Below, piece by piece: positions 1 to 8,678 of a stretch of 64,000 nt of DNA (its first letter is position 1; every line of letters starts with the position of its first letter). The DNA is from Bacteroidota bacterium. Lineage in GTDB: Bacteria > Bacteroidota > Bacteroidia > Chitinophagales > Chitinophagaceae. The position numbers and the translations under genes were made by a program. The DNA lies in assembly GCA_016183765.1 (NCBI GenBank), contig JACPEA010000007.1, forward strand, positions 1 to 64,000. Direction: 5' to 3'. The notes under the pieces are model-generated. The model worked only from the letters and a program-made list of their open reading frames with translations. It did not search any database and had not been told where the DNA came from.

Positions 1-83
1 CTGATGAAGTGATAGCGGAGTATATAAAGAATCAGGATGACGCATCTGAACCCAATGAGGAATTTACTGTTGTCGACGGTTAA
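1..83 (+). CDS. C-terminal end of an unidentified protein (partial)
   Basis: An open frame enters from the left edge and ends with TAA at 81-83. The visible tail is about 26 residues, acidic and polar (DEVIAEYIKNQDD, then EPNEEFTVVDG). A strong terminator hairpin follows 28 bases later, which supports this being a real gene end. Nothing in the tail identifies a family, and the function cannot be judged from this fragment. Confidence 0.55.
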   Translation, partial: DEVIAEYIKNQDDASEPNEEFTVVDG

Positions 84-110
84 AGTCGGCTTCAGACGAC
101 ATACAAAAAC

Positions 111-140
111 CCCTCACCTTTTAGGTGAGGGTAATTTAGT
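111..140 (+). terminator. Rho-independent terminator
   Basis: Perfect 8-bp stem CCCTCACC / GGTGAGGG (111-118 with 124-131), loop TTTTA, followed by a T-rich stretch. It sits just downstream of the partial gene ending at 83. The region from here to 283 shows no other gene. Confidence 0.8.
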
Positions 141-283
141 TTATGTTAGATAAGAAAGCTGGCATGGTTATTGGCTTCCTGCGGCAGCTTGGGTAGTAAA
201 AATAATAAAAGAAAACTGCCTGAATACAACAGCTTTCCCTATTTTACCAATGGTCTGGGAGTGTTGTTTGATAAAATGATACT

Positions 284-1540
284 ATGATACAAAGAATACT
301 AGTACTGGTACTATGGCTATTGATAGCTACTTCGGTTTCGGCACAGGTTGATAGTTCTGTTAGCAGGCCAGCTGTTCCCCAATCCCTGGCGGATTCAGTT
401 CGGGTGATCGGTAAAGCTGTTACCGGAACTGCCGCCACCTACAGCAGCCGGGCAGACGGCAGCAAGACCTCCAGTGGGGAGCTCTTCCATAACTCACGGT
501 TGCCCGCATCCTGTAACCTGTACCCGCTGGGTAGTTGGGTAAGGGTGTCCAACCCCAAAAACGGGAAGTCCGTCCTGGTTCGGATCAATGACCGTACTTC
601 TCAAAAGAAAACAGCTCCCATTATCCAACTCAGTCGTTCGGCAGTAAGCCGACTGGGCTTTTTGCGAACCGGGACTGCTAAAATTAAAATAGAACAAATT
701 TCATTAATTAATTATGAATCAATAGTATCGGATACTATTCAGGATTCAGCTGCCAGGGCCGATACTGTCATCGCCCAGGTACAGGCAGATACGGCTTCCT
801 ATCTCATCAAAGGCAAATCTGTGGTTGGGATAGCCAGTTATTACAGCAGCAACCTGGATGGTTCCAAAACCTCAACCGGTGAACGTTACCGGAATAATAA
901 GTTCACGGCGGCCAGTAATGAGTTTGCCTTGAATACCTGGGTAAAAGTGACCAATCTCTCCAATGGGAAGGCTGTTGTTGTAAGGATCAATGACCGGATG
1001 CATACCCGGATGAAGAAAAAAGGCAGGGTGATAGACCTGAGCCGGGTGGCAGCCAGCCAGCTTGATTTTATGGCCAAAGGCCTTACCCGGGTGGAGGTGG
1101 AAACGGTCGTATGGGTAAAACCCGATTCAACTGCTGCGTTGGTAACGGATAGTTCACAGGTGGATATGGGAGATTCCGTTATTTCTAAAAAGACCAGTAA
1201 ACCGGATTCAGTTACGGCTGATGAGGGAGTACATTATGGGATCGCCAGCTTTTACAGTACCAACCTGGACGGCACCAAAACGGCTACCGGAGAGATCTAC
1301 CGGAACAAAAAACTGAGTGCGGCCAGTAACCATTTTAAGCTGAATACCTGGGTAAGGGTCACCAACCTGAAAAATAACCGTTCGGTGGTGCTTCGTATCA
1401 ACGACCGGATGCATCCCCGGATGAAGGCAAAAGGCAGGGTGGTTGACCTGAGCAGGGTAGCCGCCCAGCAGCTGGGATTTATGAAAAGTGGCCTGACCAG
1501 GGTTAAGGTGGAGCCGGTTGAAAAGGGGACTCTGAATTGA
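284..1540 (+). CDS. Secreted protein with three tandem RlpA-like double-psi beta-barrel domains
   Basis: A 418-residue protein with a Sec signal peptide (hydrophobic core residues 4-17, likely cut after Ala20). It has three RlpA-like domains at about residues 45-137, 180-272 and 320-410, joined by Ser/Thr/Asp-rich linkers. Domains 2 and 3 share the pattern GIASxYSxNLDGxKT, then AASN, then RINDRMH and KGRVxDLSRVAA. Domain 1 is more divergent (VRINDRTSQKKT). RlpA proteins bind septal peptidoglycan, and some cut glycan strands lacking stem peptides. In catalytic RlpA the equivalent of AASN reads AAH and the residue after GExY/F is Asp; here they are Ser and Arg/His, so all three domains look non-catalytic. 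A structural or peptidoglycan-binding role is inferred. Usual RlpA proteins carry one such domain, often with a SPOR domain, which is absent here. Confidence 0.8.
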   Translation: MIQRILVLVLWLLIATSVSAQVDSSVSRPAVPQSLADSVRVIGKAVTGTAATYSSRADGSKTSSGELFHNSRLPASCNLYPLGSWVRVSNPKNGKSVLVRINDRTSQKKTAPIIQLSRSAVSRLGFLRTGTAKIKIEQISLINYESIVSDTIQDSAARADTVIAQVQADTASYLIKGKSVVGIASYYSSNLDGSKTSTGERYRNNKFTAASNEFALNTWVKVTNLSNGKAVVVRINDRMHTRMKKKGRVIDLSRVAASQLDFMAKGLTRVEVETVVWVKPDSTAALVTDSSQVDMGDSVISKKTSKPDSVTADEGVHYGIASFYSTNLDGTKTATGEIYRNKKLSAASNHFKLNTWVRVTNLKNNRSVVLRINDRMHPRMKAKGRVVDLSRVAAQQLGFMKSGLTRVKVEPVEKGTLN

Positions 1541-1590
1541 TAGTGAATAATATAAAGGTATCATAATTTTCAAAAGTCAGTTTCGGACTG

Positions 1591-1598
1591 TATTTTTG
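1591..1598 (+). promoter_or_regulatory. Bacteroidota -7 element for the OmpA-family gene
   Basis: TATTTTTG matches the Bacteroidota -7 consensus TAnnTTTG, and a TTTTC run about 20 bases upstream may serve as the -33 element. The predicted transcript would start near 1604. That excludes the longer upstream reading of the next gene, whose first codon lies inside this element, and supports the ATG at 1632. Confidence 0.55.
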
Positions 1599-1631
1599 TT
1601 CATATATAATATATATACTAAAACTCGTATT

Positions 1632-2993
1632 ATGAAGAAATTTCTCTTTTCCCTGATAGCTGTTGGTTTGTCTGTGGCGTCCTTTGCACAGCCTGCTACG
1701 ATTAGCTATAAAAAAAGACCAACCTTGTCTGTAAATTTTTTACTGAAAGACATGAAGACTGCAGATCTGATCGATCACAGTTCTTTGGCTTCTGTATTGA
1801 ATAACGGGCAATGGACCAACATTCGTGATATGTCACCCGGATTGGGGCTATCTTATTTCCAGGGTCTTACCGAGCATATTGATTTCATGGGTACGCTGGG
1901 TGGTTCTTATGTAAAATATCCTTTCTCGTACAAATCAGGAGTTGTTTCTCCTGCCAATACCCGGTTTTTACTGGAAGCTTCAGCTAACCTGAACTTCAAG
2001 TTGTTAACAGACAAATATTTCATGGTGCCTTATTTCTCTCTGGGATTGGGTGCATCCATGTATGCGGGTACTTACTATGCGGCTTATATGCCTACTGCCC
2101 TGGGTCTGCAATTTAACCTGGGTGAGAATACCTTTGTTAACACACAGTTTGGTTATAATGCCAAGATCTCTGCCCTGGCCACTAACCACCTGACCTATTC
2201 TATTGGTGTGGGTTCTCCTATCAAAGAGAAAAAAGCCGCTCCTGTAGTAGTAGCTCCGCCACCTCCACCAGCTCCTGCTGATACAGATGGCGATGGCATC
2301 ACTGATGATAAAGACAAATGTCCCACCGTTGCCGGTGTAGCCAAATATGATGGTTGCCCTGTACCGGATACAGATGGCGATGGCATCAACGATGACAACG
2401 ATAAATGTCCTACCGTAAAAGGCCTGGCCAAATACAATGGTTGTCCGGTACCTGATACCGATAATGATGGCATCAATGATGAGGAAGATAAATGTCCTAC
2501 CGTTCCCGGCGTAGCCCGTTACAATGGTTGCCCGGTACCTGATACCGATAAGGATGGCATCAATGATGAGGAAGATAAATGTCCTACTGTTCCTGGTGTT
2601 AGGGAGAACAATGGTTGTCCGGTGATCAAGGAAGAAGTGGTTAAGAAAGTAGCTACCAGCGCCAAGAATATTTTCTTTGCAACCGGCAGCAGTAAACTGT
2701 TGACCAAATCATTCAAAGCACTGAACGATGTGGCTGCCATCCTGAAAGAAGATGCAGCACTGAAACTGGATATTGAAGGTCATACCGACAATACCGGCAG
2801 CGATAAGATAAACCTGCCACTGAGCCAGAAACGTGCACAGTCTGTATATGATTACCTGACCACCAAAGGCGGTATCGATGCAGGCCGTCTCTCACACGAA
2901 GGATTTGGGTCTTCCAAGCCTGTTGCTACCAACAAAACTGCAAGTGGACGCAGCCTGAACCGTCGCGTGGAAATGAAACTGAAATATTATTAA
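1632..2993 (+). CDS. OmpA-family outer membrane protein with thrombospondin type 3 repeats
   Basis: A 453-residue envelope protein. The signal peptide MKKFLFSLIAVGLSVASFAQ is followed by an OmpA/OprF-like beta-barrel region of about 180 residues, a Pro-rich hinge (APPPPPAPADTD), four 29-residue thrombospondin type 3 repeats (DTDGDGI...DKCPTV...GCPVP) and a C-terminal OmpA peptidoglycan-binding domain. The OmpA domain shows IEGHTDNTGSDKINLPLSQKR and SLNRRVEMKL. The Asp-rich repeats are expected to bind calcium and act as a rigid periplasmic spacer. The likely role is anchoring the outer membrane to peptidoglycan, as in other Bacteroidota OmpA proteins. The start was set at the ATG giving a clean signal peptide; a promoter box lies 34 bases upstream. 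Confidence 0.92.
   Translation: MKKFLFSLIAVGLSVASFAQPATISYKKRPTLSVNFLLKDMKTADLIDHSSLASVLNNGQWTNIRDMSPGLGLSYFQGLTEHIDFMGTLGGSYVKYPFSYKSGVVSPANTRFLLEASANLNFKLLTDKYFMVPYFSLGLGASMYAGTYYAAYMPTALGLQFNLGENTFVNTQFGYNAKISALATNHLTYSIGVGSPIKEKKAAPVVVAPPPPPAPADTDGDGITDDKDKCPTVAGVAKYDGCPVPDTDGDGINDDNDKCPTVKGLAKYNGCPVPDTDNDGINDEEDKCPTVPGVARYNGCPVPDTDKDGINDEEDKCPTVPGVRENNGCPVIKEEVVKKVATSAKNIFFATGSSKLLTKSFKALNDVAAILKEDAALKLDIEGHTDNTGSDKINLPLSQKRAQSVYDYLTTKGGIDAGRLSHEGFGSSKPVATNKTASGRSLNRRVEMKLKYY
2280..2627 (+). repeat. Four 87-bp tandem repeats encoding thrombospondin type 3 units
   Basis: Four consecutive 87-bp units begin at 2280, 2367, 2454 and 2541. Units 3 and 4 are nearly identical at DNA level over their first 60 bases, which points to a recent internal duplication. 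Copy number may vary between strains because the arrangement is prone to slippage or recombination. Confidence 0.85.
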
Positions 2994-3018
2994 TCGAATT
3001 GGATTAGTAGTAACATAA

Positions 3019-3054
3019 AAAGAGGACCATCAACGGATGGTCCTCTTTGTTTTT
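3019..3054. terminator. Bidirectional terminator between the OmpA gene and murB
   Basis: Perfect 12-bp stem AAAGAGGACCAT / ATGGTCCTCTTT (3019-3030 with 3037-3048) with a 6-base loop, a T tract on the plus side and an A-rich flank on the other. It lies between two convergent genes ending at 2993 and 3074, so it can serve both. Confidence 0.85.
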
Positions 3055-3073
3055 ACAGTATCTTCTGAAGGTA

Positions 3074-4093
3074 TCAGACAATATTTACTTCCCGCTCAAG
3101 TTGTATTCCGAATTTCTCCTGAACACTATCAATGATTGACCGGGAAAGATCCAGGATCTCTTTTCCGCTGGCTTTTCCATAGTTCACCAGCACCAATGCC
3201 TGTTCTGGATAACAGCCTGCATCTCCTTTCCGGTAACCCTTCCAGCCGCATTGTTCTATCAGCCAGCCGGCAGCCAATTTGGTGAACCCTTCTCCGGCGG
3301 CATAACCGGATATACCAGGGTATTGATTGGAGAGGGCCGTGTATTGCGAAGTGCTGATCACGGGGTTCTTAAAAAAACTCCCTGCATTACCGGTCTGTTT
3401 GGGATCGGGCAATTTGCTGCTGCGGATATGCATGACCGCTTCCGATACAGCGCGGATACTGAGTTCCTGCACACACATCCGCTCCAGTTCCTGCACAATG
3501 GCTCCGTAACCGGTATGGAAATCGGGCTTTTTGTTCAACCGGTAGGTGACATTCAGTATCACATAACGGCTTTTGGCAGATTTTTTGAACACGCTGTCAC
3601 GATAACCGAAATCGCAATCGGCAAGTTGAAAGGTCCGTCCCCGTTTTTCAAACAGATCGAAAGCTTCCAGCTCCTGAAATATATCCCTGATCTCAACGCC
3701 GTAGGCCCCGATGTTCTGGATGGGTGATGCACCTACCTTACCGGGTATCAGGCTCAGGTTTTCAGCGCCGGCATAGTTGTGGGCGATGCAATATTGTACA
3801 AAGCCATGCCAGTTTTCACCGGCACCGGCTTTTACATAAAAATGGTTCTCATCCTCCCTTAACAACTCAATTCCTTTGATCCGGTTATGCAGAACCCATC
3901 CGTCAAAATTTTTGGTGAACAGCATATTGCTTCCTCCACCCAATATTAGTAGCTGGTCTTTTCCGGGATGTAACTGTTCGGTCACCAGCTCTGTCAGGTC
4001 TTCTGTTGTGTGGAAATCCGCAAAAGAACGTGCTTCGACATCAATGCCAAAACTGTTATAGGAACGAAGTGAAAAATGGTGGTGTATCTGCAT
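3074..4093 (-). CDS. murB: UDP-N-acetylmuramate dehydrogenase
   Basis: MurB reduces UDP-GlcNAc-enolpyruvate to UDP-MurNAc with NADPH and FAD, the second committed step of peptidoglycan synthesis in the cytoplasm. The 339-residue protein shows the FAD-binding segment ILGGGSNMLF, the conserved PIQNIGAYGVEI stretch, the type I MurB signature FGYRDSVFK and the catalytic-serine motif NAGSFFKNPV. The C-terminus carries the conserved acidic position (EREVNIV). Length fits type I MurB proteins of the E. coli class. It is the last gene of a minus-strand set, starting 3 bases after priA ends, and is followed by a terminator. Confidence 0.96.
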   Translation of the reverse strand: MQIHHHFSLRSYNSFGIDVEARSFADFHTTEDLTELVTEQLHPGKDQLLILGGGSNMLFTKNFDGWVLHNRIKGIELLREDENHFYVKAGAGENWHGFVQYCIAHNYAGAENLSLIPGKVGASPIQNIGAYGVEIRDIFQELEAFDLFEKRGRTFQLADCDFGYRDSVFKKSAKSRYVILNVTYRLNKKPDFHTGYGAIVQELERMCVQELSIRAVSEAVMHIRSSKLPDPKQTGNAGSFFKNPVISTSQYTALSNQYPGISGYAAGEGFTKLAAGWLIEQCGWKGYRKGDAGCYPEQALVLVNYGKASGKEILDLSRSIIDSVQEKFGIQLEREVNIV

Positions 4094-4096
4094 GGT

Positions 4097-6556
4097 TTAT
4101 ACAGGGTCTACGTCAGGTAAAATGGTGACACCGCGATACCTTTTATTGTTTTGGATGATGAGGGCCTGTTGCTGTATCTCCTTTTTGCACAATTGTATGC
4201 GTTGTGCATGTTTAGGCAGTTTGATCAATATCTCCCATAAATACTGGTTTCTTACCCTGTCAACCACTGGCTGTGCAGGCCCATTGCATTCTGCGCCAAA
4301 ATCTTTTTTCAGTCCCTGCATCATGATATGCGCAGCTTCTTCGGCCAGGTGTTTTTCCCTGTGTTTGAAAGTTACCTGTATCAGCCTGGTAAAAGGCGGA
4401 TAAGCGAACTGTTTCCGGTTGGCGATCTCATAGTTGAAAAGCCTTTCGAAGGCGTGATCTTTTACAAACTGCAGTACCGGGTGAACGGGGTTGCTGACCT
4501 GTATCAGTACGGTTCCCTTACCGTCTTTCCTGCCTGCTCTTCCGCTTACCTGCTCCATCAGTTGAAAAGCCCTTTCATTGACCCTGAAATCTGTGAAGTT
4601 GAGGATGCCGTCTGCATCGATCACACCTACCAGGTTCACATGCTCGAAATCCAGTCCCTTTACCACCATCTGTGTGCCTACCAGTATATCGATCCGTTGC
4701 TGTTCAAACAATTTGATCAATGCATCGTGATCGTTCTTGCCTTTTACACTGTCGTAGTCCATGCGGGCGATCCTTGCGTTGGGAAAAGCTTCTGTTACCA
4801 GTTCCTCGATCTTTTCGGTGCCGAAATTCTTTTGTGTAAATCCATGACTGCCGCAGGCGGCACAGGTATGTATCACGGGGTAGGATGTGCCACAGTAATG
4901 GCAGGTCAGGGTATTTTTGGTTTTGTGGTAGGTGAGGGTAACATCGCAGTTCCGGCAATGCGGGATCCATCCACAGGTATTGCAGATCAGGTAGGGAGAA
5001 TAACCTCTCCTGTTCTGGAACAGGATCACCTGTTTCTGTTGTTGCAGTGATGTTTCAATGGCTGCAAGCAAGGGCGGGGTTAGCGCAATCCTGCCTTTTT
5101 CCTTTGTGGGAGTTTTCTTGATATCAATGATGCTGATCTGTGGCAGTTCTACCTGCCCGAATCTTTCTTCGAGTGTTACCAGTCCGTATTTGTTCTGCTG
5201 GCAGTTATAATAACTTTCCACAGAGGGAGTGGCACTACCCAGCAGTACATGTGCATGTGATAGTGTCGCATAATAAATGGCCGCATCCCTTGCATGATAA
5301 CGTGGAGCGGGGTCCTGTTGTTTGTAAGAGGCGTCATGTTCCTCATCGGCGATCACCAGTCCCAGGTCCCTGAACGGAAGGAACAGGGAAGACCTTGCGC
5401 CCAGTACCACTTTGGTTTCGCCGCTTTTTACCTTGTTCCATATCTCTACCCGTTCGTTCGGGTTGAATTTGGAATGGTAGATGGCGATGTATCCCCCAAA
5501 ATGTTTCTGCAGCCTGCGTATGATCTGTGAGGTCAGTGCGATCTCGGGCAACATATACAGCACCTGTTTCCCTTCGCGGATATAGGTCTCTATCAGTTTG
5601 GTATAGATCTCTGTTTTGCCGCTGGCGGTTACGCCATGCAACAGGCACACTTCTTTTTCGGTAAAAATGTTTTGTATCATTCTCAGCGCCTTATCCTGTG
5701 CTTCGGATAAGATAAAATCGATCTGTATATCTTTCGGCAGAGTGGCTATCCGGTCTGTGGCCCTTTTTTCTGCCTGAAGGATCCCCTTATCGCAAAGCGC
5801 TTTGAGCTGTGCGGCGCTCGCGTTTGATTTTTTTAGTAACTGCGGTTGTGTTACCTCTCCCTCTGTCTTGCTCAGGTGCAGGTAAGAGAGCAGCAGTTCC
5901 ATTTGTTTAGGAGCTTTGCTCCAGTTGTTCAGCAGGTCGGCCAGTTTGTCTTCATTATGGTATTCCGGACTGAGGGTGATAAAGGTCTCGGTCCTGGCTC
6001 TGTATTTTTCTTTCAGCTCCTCCCAAACATAACAGACCCTTTTTTCGATCAGTTTCTTGATCACAGGATATACATTCGAGATATCCAGTAATTGCTGCAC
6101 TTCATTCAGCCTGAGTTCTTTTTTGATCTCCAGCGCTTCTGCCACCAGGAATTCGGAATCGCTGAGATCACTGAAATCGTAACTTCTTTCTTCATTCCAT
6201 ATGAGGATGCTTTCGCTGGACAGTTTCAGGTTGGCAGGAATGGCTGCCTGCATCACTTCGCCTTCACTGCACATATAATACTGCGCGATCCATTCCCACA
6301 AGGCAAGCTGCTGCTGATGAACTACAGGTTCTGCATCCAGTACATTGCTGATGTCTTTGGGGGTAAAAGCGTCTGGTTTTGTATCCAGTATTTTTTTAAC
6401 GATACCCGCATACCGTTTGTTCTTGCCGAAGATCACTTCTACCCGGACACCTGGTTGCACGGCCTGTTGCAGGTGGGCGGGAACGGCCCAGGTATAGTTT
6501 TTGGGTAAAGCGAGCGGTATGATGACTTCAACAAACAAATCCTGAAATTTGATCAA
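4097..6556 (-). CDS. priA: Primosomal protein N' (replication restart helicase PriA)
   Basis: PriA recognises stalled forks and reloads the replicative helicase. The 819-residue protein has an N-terminal DNA-binding region (FVEVIIPLALPKNYTWAVP), Walker A GVTASGKTE, a DEEH Walker B box (IADEEHDASYK) and a zinc-binding insert with four CxxC pairs (CNTCGW, CRNCD, CHYCG, CAACGS). Helicase motif V-VI follows (GTQMVVKGLDFE, QVSGRAGR). The start is TTG at 6556: an in-frame stop lies just upstream and no ATG precedes the conserved N-terminus. It begins 9 bases after plsC ends and runs into murB 3 bases on, so the three are probably co-transcribed. Confidence 0.95.
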   Translation of the reverse strand: MIKFQDLFVEVIIPLALPKNYTWAVPAHLQQAVQPGVRVEVIFGKNKRYAGIVKKILDTKPDAFTPKDISNVLDAEPVVHQQQLALWEWIAQYYMCSEGEVMQAAIPANLKLSSESILIWNEERSYDFSDLSDSEFLVAEALEIKKELRLNEVQQLLDISNVYPVIKKLIEKRVCYVWEELKEKYRARTETFITLSPEYHNEDKLADLLNNWSKAPKQMELLLSYLHLSKTEGEVTQPQLLKKSNASAAQLKALCDKGILQAEKRATDRIATLPKDIQIDFILSEAQDKALRMIQNIFTEKEVCLLHGVTASGKTEIYTKLIETYIREGKQVLYMLPEIALTSQIIRRLQKHFGGYIAIYHSKFNPNERVEIWNKVKSGETKVVLGARSSLFLPFRDLGLVIADEEHDASYKQQDPAPRYHARDAAIYYATLSHAHVLLGSATPSVESYYNCQQNKYGLVTLEERFGQVELPQISIIDIKKTPTKEKGRIALTPPLLAAIETSLQQQKQVILFQNRRGYSPYLICNTCGWIPHCRNCDVTLTYHKTKNTLTCHYCGTSYPVIHTCAACGSHGFTQKNFGTEKIEELVTEAFPNARIARMDYDSVKGKNDHDALIKLFEQQRIDILVGTQMVVKGLDFEHVNLVGVIDADGILNFTDFRVNERAFQLMEQVSGRAGRKDGKGTVLIQVSNPVHPVLQFVKDHAFERLFNYEIANRKQFAYPPFTRLIQVTFKHREKHLAEEAAHIMMQGLKKDFGAECNGPAQPVVDRVRNQYLWEILIKLPKHAQRIQLCKKEIQQQALIIQNNKRYRGVTILPDVDPV

Positions 6557-6565
6557 AAATACGCT

Positions 6566-7327
6566 TTATGCAGATGGGTAGTTCCTGTACCTGCGTAGCC
6601 CTGCTTCCATGATATCGTACACCTGTTGCTTCAGTGCGGGAATGTCATGGATATGAAGACCGGTAACCGGAACTTCTTCCAGGTATACCACCCGGTTCGG
6701 GCCTGGAGTAAGTTCAAACAGGCTTTTGAAGTGGAGCCGGTCAAGCGTGTCCACCAGCAGGATGGGTTTGATGGGAGTCCGGGTCTCAATAGCTATCCGG
6801 AATGCGCCATCGAAAAAATGCTTCAGGGGCATTTGTTCGTTTTCGTTGAAAGTGCCCTCGGGAAAGATAAAAATGGAAATACCATGTTTCAGTGCCGATT
6901 TCAAGGCACGCACGCTTCTGGCCCGTGTTTCTGCATTACTTCGGTTTACCAGTATCACGGCAGCCCGGTAGATCCAGCCAAATACGGGTATTTTGACCAT
7001 TTCGTATTTGCCCAGTGCACGGATGGGCTGGTGTATGCCCAGTACAATGGGTGGTATATCCATATAAGAGGTATGGTTGGCGACAAAAATGAATTGCTGC
7101 TTCCTGTTGTGCGGTTGCTCATAGATCTCTTTATGTCTTATGCCGGTCAGGGAGTACCAGGTAAATGCCCAGGCATGACAAAGCCGGTAGATCAGGTTGC
7201 CTCCCCTTATTTTGCCCATCGGTAATGCCAGCAGTACGAAAGGAAATACGAGCAGCATAAGAGTGATGAAACTGAGCAGGGCATACACGCAATAGATATA
7301 TTGCAAGAGGCGTAAGATCCATTTCAT
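6566..7327 (-). CDS. plsC: 1-acyl-sn-glycerol-3-phosphate acyltransferase (PlsC family)
   Basis: This enzyme family transfers an acyl chain to lysophosphatidic acid to make phosphatidic acid at the inner membrane. The 253-residue protein has an N-terminal hydrophobic region (about residues 5-40), the acyltransferase block I motif NHTSYMD (HX4D), and block III FIFPEGTF; NRSNAETR lies between them. Length is normal for the family. It is the first gene of the plsC-priA-murB set. The family also includes ornithine-lipid acyltransferases (OlsA), so the acceptor is not certain. Confidence 0.85.
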   Translation of the reverse strand: MKWILRLLQYIYCVYALLSFITLMLLVFPFVLLALPMGKIRGGNLIYRLCHAWAFTWYSLTGIRHKEIYEQPHNRKQQFIFVANHTSYMDIPPIVLGIHQPIRALGKYEMVKIPVFGWIYRAAVILVNRSNAETRARSVRALKSALKHGISIFIFPEGTFNENEQMPLKHFFDGAFRIAIETRTPIKPILLVDTLDRLHFKSLFELTPGPNRVVYLEEVPVTGLHIHDIPALKQQVYDIMEAGLRRYRNYPSA

Positions 7328-7372
7328 CCCCCGAACTTAATAAATAAAACAACGCTGTTGTCTCATCGTTCA

Positions 7373-7404
7373 AATAAAAGAGACATCCATCGGGTGCCTC
7401 TTTC
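7373..7404 (-). terminator. Terminator of the amtB-porin unit
   Basis: On the minus strand AAAGAG...CTCTTT forms the outer stem (7398-7403 with 7377-7382), with a mostly paired inner stem around CACCC / GGATG, followed by a T-rich tail. It lies between the porin stop at 7447 and the plsC start at 7327. Confidence 0.6.
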
Positions 7405-7446
7405 TGATCTTGTTAATGGTAGCTGTGTATTGTATGTCCATGTTTA

Positions 7447-8484
7447 TCAGAACCTGTATACTGCGGCAAGGATGAAACCTGCGGTACTCCTGGTGGCTGT
7501 GCCGTTACCCTTGATGAAACTATCACCGCTGGCATTGTCGAGCCGCAGTTCTGGTATGATGGTAAGGTTGTCGATCCGGATATTACCTGAAAGGGTAGTG
7601 GCAAATACTTTGCGGGCACTGCCCAGTAACGGGGCCAGTTTGCGGTCGTCAAAATAATCGCCGCGTAACGTAAGGCCCAATTTGCCGGATGGGTCGTAAT
7701 TCACATAAAGGGCATGACTCTTCCAACTCGAATTTTGGTCTGTTACTTTGCTTGTGTTCAGACTTCCGTCATAGGCAAGACTCCACTCGCTGGAAAGCGT
7801 ACCAGACACTACCAGGTTAAACTGGGTTATTCCTGTGCCTCCATGAAAATTCAGGTAAGCTTTCAGTTTGTCGTTTTTGGATGCGGTGCTCAGTTGGGCA
7901 ATCAGCATTTTCGCGGAGTTATTGGCGGGAGCGCTGACATAGTCAACAGGATTGGCAACACCCAGCATCATCGCGGTTTTGCCTCCTAAGGAAAAATCGG
8001 CTTTTATCCCGGTATGAAAGAAAGGGCCGAAAGAGAATCCGTAAGACATGCTGTAATTTCTGTTCGCATAAGCGTCCAGTAATTCCCAGCCGCAGTGGGT
8101 GGCCCATTTACCAAAACTGAATTTGAGTTTATCAGAAACGGCATAGCTGACAAAAGCCTGTTTTACGGCAGTTAAAGTAGTGCCCACATCATTGTATGAG
8201 AATTCCTGTGCCCTGCGACCAAAACCAATATCAGCAGTAGCGGAAACTTTGCCAATGGTATGATCTACCCGTATGGAAGCCATGCCCAGTTCGAATGAAT
8301 TTTTGGAATTGGTGAAACTGGTGTAATTGTTGGTTCCCGCAGGTGGATCGTTAAAATTGAAGCGGTAATACACATCTACCGACCCTGTGAATGTGGTGGT
8401 AGCTTTTTTAGCGGAATCCGTTTGTGCGCTTGCTGATCCTAGCCCGAAAAATGCCAGGCAGACTGCTGAAATTTTCTTTAACAT
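7447..8484 (-). CDS. Outer-membrane beta-barrel porin of the BBP2/OmpL type, next to amtB
   Basis: A 345-residue secreted protein. The signal peptide MLKKISAVCLAFFGLGSASA is followed by alternating-residue beta strands, an NxxxSMSYGFSFGPFFHTG segment and a C-terminal strand ending in aromatic Tyr-Arg-Phe, as expected for an outer-membrane barrel. The sequence resembles the putative beta-barrel porin-2 group. It lies directly downstream of amtB on the same strand, so a role in letting ammonium or small nitrogen compounds across the outer membrane is inferred, not shown. The start was placed at the ATG at 8484, because the longer reading adds a non-signal-like octapeptide. Confidence 0.75.
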   Translation of the reverse strand: MLKKISAVCLAFFGLGSASAQTDSAKKATTTFTGSVDVYYRFNFNDPPAGTNNYTSFTNSKNSFELGMASIRVDHTIGKVSATADIGFGRRAQEFSYNDVGTTLTAVKQAFVSYAVSDKLKFSFGKWATHCGWELLDAYANRNYSMSYGFSFGPFFHTGIKADFSLGGKTAMMLGVANPVDYVSAPANNSAKMLIAQLSTASKNDKLKAYLNFHGGTGITQFNLVVSGTLSSEWSLAYDGSLNTSKVTDQNSSWKSHALYVNYDPSGKLGLTLRGDYFDDRKLAPLLGSARKVFATTLSGNIRIDNLTIIPELRLDNASGDSFIKGNGTATRSTAGFILAAVYRF

Positions 8485-8511
8485 TGCAATGGGTTTTATG
8501 ATTAACAAATA

Positions 8512-8609
8512 GGTACAGCCTGTAAACCTGGTCAGAGGTTTATGCTATGGCTGTACCTTATTTTTTGGGAGGGTCCACCAGGAAGCCATACCTGGTCAGA
8601 GGTTGCTTC
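8512..8609 (-). promoter_or_regulatory. Twin two-tier hairpins in the amtB-porin intergenic region
   Basis: Two hairpins share a 15-base identical core, ACCTGGTCAGAGGTT on the plus strand, at 8526-8540 and 8590-8604. In each, ACCT pairs with AGGT around a 6-base loop. The outer stems differ: GGTACAGCC / GGCTGTACC for the first (8512-8520 with 8549-8557) and GAAGC / GCTTC for the second (8582-8586 with 8605-8609). The first hairpin ends 27 bases before the porin start codon. A structured leader RNA controlling the porin, or an mRNA processing site, are both possible. Confidence 0.5.
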
Positions 8610-8678
8610 ATTAGCAGAGTGGTTGTGACTTTTCGATGCCGGGATGCCCTTACCGGTATTCGGGATCGCACCGGCTGT

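Noticed and set aside
4092..5050. Plus-strand frames opposite priA (4092-4403, 4328-5050)
   Set aside because: Shadow frames of the conserved helicase and zinc-binding region of priA.
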